From positions 1 through 26,667 of the forward strand of contig JBMOOJ010000030.1 in the NCBI GenBank assembly GCA_049323835.1: DNA of 26,667 nucleotides, written 5' to 3'. Positions 15,559 to 23,660 of the stretch are shown here, in pieces. The number at the start of each line of letters is the position of its first letter. Position 1 is the stretch's first letter. The notes beneath the pieces are model-generated. The model ran no database searches and had not been told where the DNA came from. It saw only the letters and a program-made list of their open reading frames with translations. A program made the position numbers and the translations under genes. This DNA is from SG-bin9 sp049323835 (GTDB taxonomy: Bacteria > Pseudomonadota > Alphaproteobacteria > Rhizobiales > Xanthobacteraceae).

Positions 15559-15591
15559 TTGTGCATACAGATTGAGCAAGTTGTATGCATA
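15559..15591. promoter_or_regulatory. candidate GntR operator (inverted repeat)
   Basis: TGCATACA (15562-15569) and TGTATGCA (15582-15589) are exact reverse complements separated by 12 bases. Each half is close to a small palindrome itself: GTGCATAC on the left, TATGCATA at 15584-15591 on the right. GT...AC spaced halves are typical of FadR-subfamily sites. TTGAGCA occurs twice nearby (15538-15544 and 15572-15578) and could supply -35 elements. The position between the divergent genes supports autoregulation and control of the ABC/amidase operon. Confidence 0.6.
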
Positions 15592-15625
15592 GTTCCCGGC
15601 GCCGGGTTGAGATGGAGAGACAATC

Positions 15626-17251
15626 GTGGACAGGCGCCGTTTCCTCAAATCCTCCGCCGCGACCGCCGCACTGGGCTTCGCTGGCGTCAACGCTCCGGCA
15701 ATCTTCAATCCTGCCAAGGCGCAGTCGCGCGCGGAAACGCTTCTGATCGTTTCGGAAAGCGGTCCGAACAATCTCGATATTCACGGCGTCGGCACCAACG
15801 TGCCGGGCTACGAGGCATCGTGGAATTGCTACGACCGGTTGATCAGCCACGAGATGAAAGCCGGACCGAGCGGCCAGCCCTACTACGACCGCGACAAATT
15901 CAAGCCCGAGCTCGCCGAGGACATGAATGCAGGCGACATGTCGGTTACGTTCAAGTTGCGCAAGGACGCGACGTTCCATGACGGAACGCCGGTAACGGCG
16001 AAGGACGTCAAGTGGTCGCTCGACCGCGCTGTCAGTGTTGGCGGTTTCCCGACCTTCCAGATGAAGGCCGGCTCGCTCGAGAAGACCGAGCAGTTCGTCG
16101 TCGTCGACAACAACACGATCCGGGTCGATTTCCTCCGCAAGGACAAACTGACGATCCCCGATCTCGCGGTGATCGTTCCGTGCGTTGTGAACTCGGAGCT
16201 GGTCAAGAAGAACGCTACCCACAACGATCCATGGGGATTGGAATATACAAAGCAGAACACGGCCGGCTCGGGTGCGTACAAGGTCGCGAAGTGGGCGCCG
16301 GGCACCGAAGTCATCTTCGAGCGCAACGAAACATGGAAAGGCGGGGCGCTTCCGAAGGTGAAGCGGGTGATCTGGCGTATGGTGCCGGCTGCCGGCAACC
16401 GCCGGGCGCTGCTCGAACGCGGCGACGCCGATATCTCGTATGACTTGCCGAATAAGGACTTCGCCGAACTGAAGGACAGCGGCAAGCTCTCGATCATCTC
16501 GACGCCTTACTCGAATGGCATTCAATACATCGGCATGAACGTCACCAAGCCGCCGTTCGATAATCCCAAGGTACGCCAGGCTGTCGCCTACGCGCTGCCC
16601 TACCAGAAGATCATGGACGCCGTCCTGTTCGGCCTCGGCCAGCCGATGTTCGGCGCGTCGGCGTCGAATGCCACGCAGGTGGCATGGCCGCAGCCGCACA
16701 AGTTCAACACCGACATCGCCAAGGCGAAACAGCTCCTTGCCGAAGCCGGCTATCCAAACGGCTTCGAAACGACGCTATCGTTCGATCTCGGCTTCGCCGG
16801 CGTCAACGAGCCGCTCTGCGTACTGGTGCAGGAAAGCCTGCAGCAGATCGGCATCAAGACGACGATCAACAAGATTCCCGGCGCGAACTGGCGCACCGAG
16901 CTGAACAAGAAGGAACTGCCGCTCTACACCAACGTGTTCTCGGGCTGGCTCGACTATCCCGAGTACTTCTTCTTCTGGTGTTACGACGGCCAGAACTCGG
17001 TGTTCAACACCATGAGCTACAAGAGCGCGGAGATGGACAAGTTCATTGCCGGCGCGCGTAGCGCTGCGGCGAGCGGCAACAAGGCCGCTTACGATCAGGA
17101 TGTGAAGGGCTTTGTCGATCTCGCGTTCAGCGATGTGCCGCGGGTGCCGCTGTTCCAGCCCTATGTCAACGTGGCGATGCAGAAAAACGTTTCCGGCTAT
17201 CAGTACTGGTTCCACCGCCGGCTCGATTATCGCGCGCTGGTCAAGGGATAG
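15626..17251 (+). CDS. ABC transporter substrate-binding protein, peptide/nickel (DppA/OppA, SBP_bac_5) family, Tat-exported
   Basis: A 541-residue periplasmic binding protein. The N-terminus has a twin-arginine signal (RRRFLK, residues 3-8), an alanine-rich core, and a cleavage site after AKA near residue 32, so it is exported folded. The GTG start at 15626 follows GGAGAGA (15614-15620). Family 5 hallmarks are LRKDATFHDGTPVTAKDVKWSLDRA, the segment GSGAYKVAKWAPGTEVIFERNETW, and IGMNVTKPPFDNPKVRQAVAYALP. Such proteins bind peptides, opines, nickel complexes or other amide compounds. Because the operon continues into an AtzG/AtzE-type amidase, an amide or ureide-like substrate is more likely than a simple dipeptide, by inference. 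Confidence 0.92.
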   Translation: MDRRRFLKSSAATAALGFAGVNAPAIFNPAKAQSRAETLLIVSESGPNNLDIHGVGTNVPGYEASWNCYDRLISHEMKAGPSGQPYYDRDKFKPELAEDMNAGDMSVTFKLRKDATFHDGTPVTAKDVKWSLDRAVSVGGFPTFQMKAGSLEKTEQFVVVDNNTIRVDFLRKDKLTIPDLAVIVPCVVNSELVKKNATHNDPWGLEYTKQNTAGSGAYKVAKWAPGTEVIFERNETWKGGALPKVKRVIWRMVPAAGNRRALLERGDADISYDLPNKDFAELKDSGKLSIISTPYSNGIQYIGMNVTKPPFDNPKVRQAVAYALPYQKIMDAVLFGLGQPMFGASASNATQVAWPQPHKFNTDIAKAKQLLAEAGYPNGFETTLSFDLGFAGVNEPLCVLVQESLQQIGIKTTINKIPGANWRTELNKKELPLYTNVFSGWLDYPEYFFFWCYDGQNSVFNTMSYKSAEMDKFIAGARSAAASGNKAAYDQDVKGFVDLAFSDVPRVPLFQPYVNVAMQKNVSGYQYWFHRRLDYRALVKG

Positions 17252-17337
17252 GAGCTTCATCCGAGGTGGAGTTGGCCCGCATCGTGCTTGTCAGACCTTG
17301 AGGTAGCGGGAACGGCCTTGAACCACGCGAGGATGAC

Positions 17338-18351
17338 ATGCTGAAAACCATTGGTGGCCGGCTGCTGACGACCATTCCGACGCTGATCGGCGTCGTGGTC
17401 ATCAGCTTCTTGCTGACGCGGGTTCTGCCGGGCGACACGGCTGCCTATTTCGCGGGCCCGGCGGCGACGCCGCAGGCAATCGAGGAGGTGCGCAAGAAGC
17501 TCGGCCTCGACCGGCCGCTGCCCGAGCAGTTCGTGCGCTACGTGTCGGAACTGTCGCGCGGCGATCTCGGCCAGTCGCTGACGACCGGGCAACCGGTGGT
17601 CAGGGACATTGCCGCGCGGCTGCCAGCCTCGGCCGAACTCACGCTGGTCGGGCTGATCCTGTCGCTATCGATCGCGATTCCGCTCGGCATCGCAGCGGCG
17701 GTGAAGCAAGGCTCGTTCATCGATCATGCCTGCCGGATCATCGCAACCGCGGGCGTCTCCCTCCCGGTGTTCTTCACCGGCCTGCTGCTGGTTTATGTGC
17801 TCTATTTTCTGCTGCAGATCGCGCCGGCGCCGCTCGGCCGCATCGACGTCTTTGCGAGCCCGCCGCCGACGGTCACCGGCTTCTATCTCATCGACAGCCT
17901 GATCGCGAAAGACTGGGACGCCTTTCGCGCAACGGTAGCGCAGCTTGCCGTTCCCGGGATCACGCTCGCGATCTTCGCGCTTGCGCCGATCGCGCGGATG
18001 ACGCGCGCATCGATGCTGGCAGTGCTGTCGTCGGAGTTCGTGCGAACGGCGCGCGCTTCGGGGCTATCGCCGCGCACCGTGATTGTGACTTACGCCTTGC
18101 GCAACGCGCTGCTGCCGGTCGTGACCACGCTCGGTATGGTGTTTTCCTTCCTGCTCGGCGCCAACGTGCTGGTGGAGAAGGTGTTCGCCTGGCCAGGCAT
18201 CGGCTCCTATGCGGTCGAGGCGCTGATCGCGTCCGACTTCGCGCCGGTGCAGGGCTTCGTGCTGGCGATGGCGATCCTGTACGTTTTGCTCAACCTGCTG
18301 ATCGATATCGCTTACGGCATCATCGATCCGCGGGTGAGGATGGCGGCATGA
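17338..18351 (+). CDS. ABC transporter permease, DppB-like
   Basis: A 337-residue inner-membrane permease. The opening IGGRLLTTIPTLIGVVVISFLLTRVLPGD is the canonical DppB/OppB N-terminus, followed by the periplasmic stretch RKKLGLDRPLPEQFVRYV. The EAA-type loop is FVRTARASGLSPRTVIVTYALRNALLPVVT. The C-terminus IDIAYGIIDPRVRM is also typical. CGAGGATG precedes the ATG. The 86-bp gap after the binding-protein gene shows no strong stem-loop, unlike the gaps after the binding-protein genes of the TRAP and Ugp-like operons. The stop overlaps the next start (ATGA). Confidence 0.94.
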   Translation: MLKTIGGRLLTTIPTLIGVVVISFLLTRVLPGDTAAYFAGPAATPQAIEEVRKKLGLDRPLPEQFVRYVSELSRGDLGQSLTTGQPVVRDIAARLPASAELTLVGLILSLSIAIPLGIAAAVKQGSFIDHACRIIATAGVSLPVFFTGLLLVYVLYFLLQIAPAPLGRIDVFASPPPTVTGFYLIDSLIAKDWDAFRATVAQLAVPGITLAIFALAPIARMTRASMLAVLSSEFVRTARASGLSPRTVIVTYALRNALLPVVTTLGMVFSFLLGANVLVEKVFAWPGIGSYAVEALIASDFAPVQGFVLAMAILYVLLNLLIDIAYGIIDPRVRMAA

Positions 18352-19253
18352 CGGTCATGATCAAGCCCTCCGATGTCGCGGCCCCTCCGGTTGTGCGAAA
18401 GAGCCGGTTCGCCGAGACGTTTGCCCATGCGCGGCATGTGATCGGCGAGAATCCGGTCACCGGCCTGTCGTTTGCGCTTCTGCTTGTGCTGGTAATCTGC
18501 GCGATCTTCGGCCCGTACATCGTCCCGCACGATCCGCTGGCCAGCGACACCGCGGCCAAACTGGCGCCGCCGTCGGCCAAGCACTGGTTCGGCACCGACC
18601 AGCTTGGCCGCGATATCTTCAGCCGCGTCGTCGTCGCGGCGAGGCTCGATCTTGCAATTGCGGTCTTCTCGGTCGGACTGGTGTTCGCGTTCGGCGGCCT
18701 TGCCGGTGTGATGGCCGGCTTCTTCGGCGGCTGGACCGACCGCATCATCGGCCGCATCGTCGATACGATCATGGCGTTTCCGCTGTTCGTACTCGCCATG
18801 GGCATTGTTGCCGCCCTCGGAAACACGGTCACCAACATCGTGCTGGCGACGGCGATCATCAATTTCCCGCTGTACGTCCGCATCGCACGTGCGGAAGCCA
18901 ACGTGCGGCGCGAGGCCGGCTACGTCCTGGCGGCGCGCTTGACGGGCAACAGCGATCTGCGGATCGTACTGACGACGATCTTCCCGAACATCATGCCGAT
19001 CATGGTCGTGCAGATGTCGCTGACCATGGGATACGCAATCCTCAACGCCGCCGGACTGTCCTTCATCGGTCTCGGCGTGCGGCCTCCGACACCCGAGTGG
19101 GGCATCATGGTGGCCGAAGGTGCGAGTTTCATCGTCTCCGGCGAATGGTGGATCGCGCTGTTTCCGGGGCTTGCTCTGATGCTCGCCGTGTTCTGCTTCA
19201 ATCTCATTGGCGACGGTCTGCGCGATATCGTCGATCCCCAGCGGCGGACCTGA
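18348..19253 (+). CDS. ABC transporter permease, DppC-like
   Basis: A 301-residue inner-membrane permease and partner of the DppB-like protein. After a cytoplasmic leader and the first membrane helix it has the family stretch PPSAKHWFGTDQLGRDIFSRVV, then six predicted membrane segments in all. The EAA loop reads ANVRREAGYVLAARLTGNSDLRIVLTTIFPN, and FIGLGVRPPTPEWGIMVAEG and the ending NLIGDGLRDIVDPQ are characteristic. The ATG overlaps the upstream stop by four bases, and the ATPase starts 3 bp after its own stop. Confidence 0.95.
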   Translation: MTVMIKPSDVAAPPVVRKSRFAETFAHARHVIGENPVTGLSFALLLVLVICAIFGPYIVPHDPLASDTAAKLAPPSAKHWFGTDQLGRDIFSRVVVAARLDLAIAVFSVGLVFAFGGLAGVMAGFFGGWTDRIIGRIVDTIMAFPLFVLAMGIVAALGNTVTNIVLATAIINFPLYVRIARAEANVRREAGYVLAARLTGNSDLRIVLTTIFPNIMPIMVVQMSLTMGYAILNAAGLSFIGLGVRPPTPEWGIMVAEGASFIVSGEWWIALFPGLALMLAVFCFNLIGDGLRDIVDPQRRT

Positions 19254-19256
19254 GCC

Positions 19257-20945
19257 ATGACCGCATTGCCCTTGCTGGATGTCCGTGATCTGACCGTCGA
19301 ATTCGCTACGCGGCGCGGCAACGTCCAGGCTGTCAAAAAGGTCGATCTTACGATCGCCAAAGGAGAGACGGTCGGGATTGTCGGCGAATCCGGCTCCGGC
19401 AAGTCGGTGACATCGTATGCGGTGATGCGGATTCTGGATCGCGCCGGGCACATCGCTGCTGGAAGCGTATCATTCACCGGACTGGATCTCCGGTCGGTCT
19501 CCGAGCCGGAGATGCGCGACCTGCGTGGCCGCGAAATCTCGATGATCTTCCAGAACCCGCGCGCAGCTCTCAATCCTATTCGCACGATCGGCAAGCAGAT
19601 CGAAGACGTACTGCGTCAGCATGCGCAGGCGGGTTCGCACGAGCTGCGCGAGAAGGCGATCGACGCACTGACCCAGGTGCGGATCGCGCGTCCGGAAGAG
19701 CGCTATAATGCCTATCCGTTCGAGCTGTCCGGCGGCATGTGCCAGCGCGTCGTGATTGCGCTGGCGCTCGCCTGCCGGCCACAGCTCCTGATCGCCGACG
19801 AGCCGACGACCGGTCTCGATGTCACCACCCAGAAGGCAGTGATGGACCTCGTCGTCGAACTTACCAGGGCGCGGGGGATGTCGACCATTCTCATCACGCA
19901 CGATCTCGGGTTGGCGGCCGCCTACTGCGATCGTGTGGTTGTGATGGAGAAAGGCTGCGTGGTCGAGACAGCTGCTTCGCAAACCATCTTCACCGCGCCG
20001 GCGCACGCCTATACCCGCAAGCTGATGCGCGCCACGCCGCGTCCCGGCATTACGTTGCGCGATCTGTTGCCTGAGGACGAGGTGCCACCGGTTTCGTCTG
20101 CGCCCGCGATCGTAGGCGAAACGCTGCTATCGGTGGAGAATCTCGTGAAGGAGTATCCGCGCCAGGGAGCCACCGGCACGCTTGTGCGCTTCTTCCGCAA
20201 GGGTGAGCCCGAGAAGCCGTTCCGGGCGGTCGATGGCCTCTCCTTCTCGGTCAAACGCGGCGAGAGCCTCGGGCTCGTTGGTGAATCCGGATGCGGCAAG
20301 TCGACGACATCGACGATGGTCATGCGGCTGCTGGATGCAACATCCGGCAAGATCACCTTCCAGGGGGAGGATATCGGCGCCGTGCCTGCCGCGGAGTTCG
20401 CCCGGCATCCGCTGCGCCCGAAGATTCAGATGGTGTTTCAGGACCCGACCGACAGCCTCAATCCGCGCTATACCGCGGTGCGCGCCATCGCCGATCCGCT
20501 GCTGCGCTTTTCACCGATCAGGGGCCGTGACGAACTGCGTGCGAAATGCGAGCAGCTTGCGCGGCTGGTCGGCCTGCCGGCCGAGCTGCTCGACCGTTTT
20601 CCGCATCAGCTTTCCGGCGGGCAGAAGGCGCGGGTCGGTATCGCACGCGCCATTGCGCTCGATCCCGCGCTGGTCATTCTCGACGAGCCGACAGCCGCGC
20701 TCGACGTGTCGGTGCAGGCTATCGTTCTGAACCTGCTGGCTGACCTCAAAGCCAAACTCGGCATGAGCTATCTGTTCGTCAGCCATGATCTGCATGTTGT
20801 CAGGCTACTGTGCGATCGTGTTATCGTCATGCGCTCGGGCCGGATCGTCGAGCAGGGAACAGCGGCCGACGTCATCGATGCGCCCAAGCATGCGTACACC
20901 CAGGAATTGATCGCCGCGATTCCGCATCCGCCCGTTCATGTGTGA
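19257..20945 (+). CDS. fused double ABC ATPase (DppD-DppF type)
   Basis: A 562-residue protein holding both ATPase domains of a peptide-type importer. Domain 1 has Walker A GESGSGKS (43-50), signature LSGGMCQR (157-164), Walker B LLIADEP (177-183) and an H-loop in ITHDLGLA. Domain 2 has Walker A GESGCGKST (342-350), signature LSGGQKARV (452-460), Walker B LVILDEP (472-478) and H-loop SHDL. The oligopeptide C-terminal motif is present after both (AHAYTRKLM, KHAYTQELI). Cysteine after LSGGM and alanine in place of glutamine in QKARV are small departures from the usual M-R-Q-R and Q-R-Q-R. Both domains keep the catalytic glutamate, so both should hydrolyse ATP. Its end overlaps the leading codons of the next ORF. 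Confidence 0.95.
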   Translation: MTALPLLDVRDLTVEFATRRGNVQAVKKVDLTIAKGETVGIVGESGSGKSVTSYAVMRILDRAGHIAAGSVSFTGLDLRSVSEPEMRDLRGREISMIFQNPRAALNPIRTIGKQIEDVLRQHAQAGSHELREKAIDALTQVRIARPEERYNAYPFELSGGMCQRVVIALALACRPQLLIADEPTTGLDVTTQKAVMDLVVELTRARGMSTILITHDLGLAAAYCDRVVVMEKGCVVETAASQTIFTAPAHAYTRKLMRATPRPGITLRDLLPEDEVPPVSSAPAIVGETLLSVENLVKEYPRQGATGTLVRFFRKGEPEKPFRAVDGLSFSVKRGESLGLVGESGCGKSTTSTMVMRLLDATSGKITFQGEDIGAVPAAEFARHPLRPKIQMVFQDPTDSLNPRYTAVRAIADPLLRFSPIRGRDELRAKCEQLARLVGLPAELLDRFPHQLSGGQKARVGIARAIALDPALVILDEPTAALDVSVQAIVLNLLADLKAKLGMSYLFVSHDLHVVRLLCDRVIVMRSGRIVEQGTAADVIDAPKHAYTQELIAAIPHPPVHV

Positions 20946-20952
20946 GGTAGTA

Positions 20953-21156
20953 ATGGCCGTACAGGCTGACGCATTCGACGACGAGGCCGCCCGGCAACTG
21001 GCCGAAAGCGCCGCGCGCATGCTTGGAATTGCGATTGCGCCGGAGTGGATGCCGGCCGTTGTCCGCAACCTGCGCGCCAATTCCGCGGCGGCGGAGCTAT
21101 TGCTGGATCATGCACTCGACGATGAAGCTGAGTCAGCGATGGTTTTCCGCCCGTGA
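20953..21156 (+). CDS. AtzG-like small subunit (DUF4089 family)
   Basis: A 67-residue acidic, helical protein. The ATG at 20953 is preferred because GAGGT (20944-20948) precedes it; an ATG at 20938 is in frame but overlaps the ATPase stop. The body reads ARMLGIAIAPEWMPAVVRNL, then a run rich in Ala/Leu, and ends in SAMVFRP, the layout of DUF4089/AtzG proteins. In Pseudomonas sp. ADP, AtzG is a GatC-like partner that binds and stabilises AtzE, the 1-carboxybiuret hydrolase. Here its stop overlaps the start of an AtzE-family amidase (GTGA), so a stoichiometric complex is likely. The identification rests on length, end motif and context. Confidence 0.8.
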   Translation: MAVQADAFDDEAARQLAESAARMLGIAIAPEWMPAVVRNLRANSAAAELLLDHALDDEAESAMVFRP

Positions 21157-22514
21157 CCACCGCGAACCAGAAACTCTCCGGTATCGCCGGTGCGACGGAG
21201 CAAGCCATCGAGCGGACGCTGGAGACCATCAGCGGGCGCGATCCCGCGATCAATGCGTTCACCGATATCACGGCCGATCGCGCGCGTGCGAAGGCCCGGC
21301 AGCTCGATCGCGAGCAAACACGCGGGCCGCTCGCCGGCGTTCCGTTTGCGGCCAAGAACCTGTTCGATATCGCGGGACTGCCGACGCGCGCCGGGGCGCT
21401 GATCAATCGCGATCGCCCGCCGGCGGAGCGTGATGCGGCAATCATCCGCCGTCTCGAAAAGCAAGGCGCAATCCTGGTCGGCGGTCTGAACATGGGCGAG
21501 TACGCCTATGATTTCACGGGCATGAACGCGCACGATGGTCCGTCGCGCAATCCGCACGATGTCGCGCACATGGCCGGTGGCTCGTCCGGCGGCTCGGGCG
21601 CTGCTGTGGCTGCAGGAATGATCCCGCTGGCGCTCGGCACCGATACCAACGGATCGATCCGCGTGCCTTCGGCCTTCTGCGGCATCTTCGGCCTGAAGCC
21701 GACCTTCGGGCGTCTGTCGCGTGCGGGAAGTTTTCCGTTCGTCGGCAGCCTCGATCATGTCGGCCCGATGGCGTCGTCGGTCACGCTCATGGCGGCGGCA
21801 TATGACGCGATGCAGGGGCCGGACGACGACGATCCGGCATGCGCGCAGCGCGTCAGCGAGCCGGTGCTGCCGTTGATAGACGCCGGCATCGGCGGACTGC
21901 GCGTCGCGACCGCCGGCGGATACTTCGCGACCGGGGCGGGCGCCGACGTATTCGAGGCCGTCGGGGTGGTCGCGGCCGCGCTTGGCGCTACTGACACGGT
22001 CGAAATTCCGGAGGCCGCCCGTGCCCGTGCGGCAGCCTATCTGATTACCGCAAGCGAGAGTGCCAGTCTGCATCTCGGCCGTATCAAGACACGCGCCGCC
22101 GACTTCGATCCGGAGGTGCGCGATCGGCTCATCGCCGGCGCCATGATGCCGGAAGCATGGGTGCATCGTGCGCACCGGTTCCGCCGCTGGTATTGTTCGC
22201 AACTCGCACAGCTCTTCACGCGCGTCGACATCATTCTTGCGCCGTCGACCCCGTGCCGTGCCCCGCGGATTGGGCAGACGACGCTGGCTTTCGGCGGCGC
22301 GGAACTGCCGTTGCGCCCGAACATCGGCGTTTACACCCAGCCGATTTCGTTCGCCGGTCTGCCGGTGGCGGCGGTTCCGATCTCGCTCGACGAGGGGCTT
22401 CCGCTTGGGGTTCAGGTGATCGCGGCTCCGTGGCGCGAGGATCTGGCGGTGCGTGTGGCCCGCCATCTCGAGCGCACGGGCGTCGCCCGGGCGCGGATCA
22501 CGCCTGCGAGCTAA
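21153..22514 (+). CDS. AtzE-family amidase (amidase signature superfamily)
   Basis: A 453-residue cytoplasmic amidohydrolase. The amidase-signature triad is complete: K68 in PFAAKNLFD, the cis-Ser S144 in GGSSGGS, and the nucleophile S168 in DTNGSIRVPSAFCG; the 24-residue spacing of the two serines matches FAAH and GatA. The stretch GTDTNGSIRVP and the neighbouring AtzG-like gene place it in the AtzE family rather than GatA. AtzE hydrolyses 1-carboxybiuret in cyanuric-acid breakdown, but no cyanuric acid hydrolase or allophanate hydrolase is in view, so the true substrate is unknown. The start is GTG 21153, coupled to the preceding stop. It ends the operon begun by the Tat-exported binding protein. 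Confidence 0.9.
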   Translation: MTTANQKLSGIAGATEQAIERTLETISGRDPAINAFTDITADRARAKARQLDREQTRGPLAGVPFAAKNLFDIAGLPTRAGALINRDRPPAERDAAIIRRLEKQGAILVGGLNMGEYAYDFTGMNAHDGPSRNPHDVAHMAGGSSGGSGAAVAAGMIPLALGTDTNGSIRVPSAFCGIFGLKPTFGRLSRAGSFPFVGSLDHVGPMASSVTLMAAAYDAMQGPDDDDPACAQRVSEPVLPLIDAGIGGLRVATAGGYFATGAGADVFEAVGVVAAALGATDTVEIPEAARARAAAYLITASESASLHLGRIKTRAADFDPEVRDRLIAGAMMPEAWVHRAHRFRRWYCSQLAQLFTRVDIILAPSTPCRAPRIGQTTLAFGGAELPLRPNIGVYTQPISFAGLPVAAVPISLDEGLPLGVQVIAAPWREDLAVRVARHLERTGVARARITPAS

Positions 22515-22552
22515 GACGTTGAAAGAACTCATAAGAAACTAAGACTCTCGAT

Positions 22553-22572
22553 GCCGGGAAGGACCGCCCGGC
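22553..22572 (+). terminator. possible stem-loop after the amidase operon
   Basis: GCCGGG (22553-22558) pairs with CCCGGC (22567-22572) around an 8-base loop. A competing pair is GGACC (22561-22565) with a downstream GGTCC. No T-tract follows, so intrinsic termination is doubtful. Confidence 0.3.
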
Positions 22573-22704
22573 TGTTGGTCCGGATTGATTCTGACAAACG
22601 CTCGCCTGCGATTGTGCGGATTCTTCCTCGGCGCTTACGTTTGTTGCGCCTGCAGGCTTCACATCATGGCCAGGATAGTGCTGGGTGCGCCGGCAGCCAC
22701 TTGC

Positions 22705-23604
22705 ATGAAAGCTATGAGTCGCCATCCTCTCTCCCGCATCATCAGGCAGTTCAAGCGCGAGCCGTCGCGCACCGGCTCGCTGATCATCACCTTCCACGGG
22801 GACGCCATCGTGCCGCGCGGCGGATCGGTGTGGCTGGGGAGCCTGCTGCGGTTTCTCGAGCTGCTCGGCACCGACGGCGGCGTGGTGCGCACCGCCGTGT
22901 CGCGGCTCGCGGCAGACGGGTGGCTCGAGCGCGAGAAGATCGGACGCAAGAGCTACTACGCGCTGGCGCCGCGCGGCCGCGAGCGTTTCGAGGCGGCGGT
23001 CGAGCACGTCTACAATCCGCATTCCTCCGATGAAGTCGGCCAGTTCGAATTGTTGCTGATCGAGAATGCGGCCGATCGCGAGCGCGCCCGCCCGGCGCTG
23101 ACGGAAGCAGGCTTCGGCAATCCGTTTCCCGGCGTGTGGGTGGCGCCGCCCAATGCCGTGATGCCGTCCGTCGCCGCCGGTGCGATCCGGCTGCATGCCT
23201 CCGCTGAAGGCGAGATGGGGCGGCGGCTCGTCGCGGCGAGTTGGTCGCTGGAGCGGATCGCGGAGGGCTATCGCAATTTCATCAGGACGTTCGAGCCGCT
23301 GGCGGATGGGCTCGGAGGAGGCGATGTCGCGTCCGACGAGGCGATCCTGTCCCGCGTCCTCCTGATCCACCACTACCGGCGGGTCGTGCTGCGCGATCCG
23401 TTGCTACCGGGCGCGTCGCTTCCGGCCGAGTGGCCGGCCGTCGAGGCGCGCCGGCTCTGCGCCGCGCTCTACCGCGCGCTGCTTCCGGCCTCCGAGCAAT
23501 GGCTTGGAAAATATGGGGAAAATCAGCAGGGCGCCCTGCCGCCGCCGGGCGCGGAACTGCGCCGGAGGTTCTCGGACGTCCCTGTCAATATGTTACAAAA
23601 ATAA
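22705..23604 (+). CDS. paaX: phenylacetic acid degradation transcriptional repressor PaaX
   Basis: A 299-residue GntR-like repressor, close to the 316 residues of E. coli PaaX. The N-terminal part SLIITFHGDAIVPRGGSVWLGSLLRFLELLG followed by VVRTAVSRLAADGWLEREKIGRKSYYAL is the PaaX winged-helix domain, which carries the DNA contact. The middle has the segment FPGVWVAPPNA and the end IHHYRRVVLRDPLLPGASLPAEWP, both PaaX C-terminal hallmarks. The start is ATG 22705 or 22714; longer openings from 22585 encode an unrelated cysteine-rich stretch. The gene lies just upstream of paaA on the same strand. PaaX binds phenylacetyl-CoA as inducer and represses paa promoters, so it probably acts on the 57-bp gap downstream. 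Confidence 0.93.
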   Translation: MKAMSRHPLSRIIRQFKREPSRTGSLIITFHGDAIVPRGGSVWLGSLLRFLELLGTDGGVVRTAVSRLAADGWLEREKIGRKSYYALAPRGRERFEAAVEHVYNPHSSDEVGQFELLLIENAADRERARPALTEAGFGNPFPGVWVAPPNAVMPSVAAGAIRLHASAEGEMGRRLVAASWSLERIAEGYRNFIRTFEPLADGLGGGDVASDEAILSRVLLIHHYRRVVLRDPLLPGASLPAEWPAVEARRLCAALYRALLPASEQWLGKYGENQQGALPPPGAELRRRFSDVPVNMLQK

Positions 23605-23633
23605 GTTGATCGCCGCATTTTCTGTTATATATT
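23587..23633 (+). promoter_or_regulatory. paaA promoter with flanking inverted repeat (candidate PaaX site)
   Basis: TTGATC (23606-23611) and TATATT (23628-23633) are separated by 16 bases and make a good sigma-70 promoter for the paa operon. The arm AATATGTTAC (23587-23596) matches the reverse complement of GTTATATATT (23624-23633) at 8 of 10 positions, with 27 bases between. The repeat brackets the promoter, as a repressor site would, and overlaps the end of paaX. GAGGAGGAAA follows as ribosome site for paaA. Confidence 0.55.
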
Positions 23634-23660
23634 CGGACGTGTCGTGAGGAGGAAACGGCG

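Noticed and set aside
22585..22704. N-terminal extension of PaaX
   Set aside because: It encodes a cysteine-rich stretch not found in PaaX proteins, and the winged-helix domain begins soon after ATG 22705.
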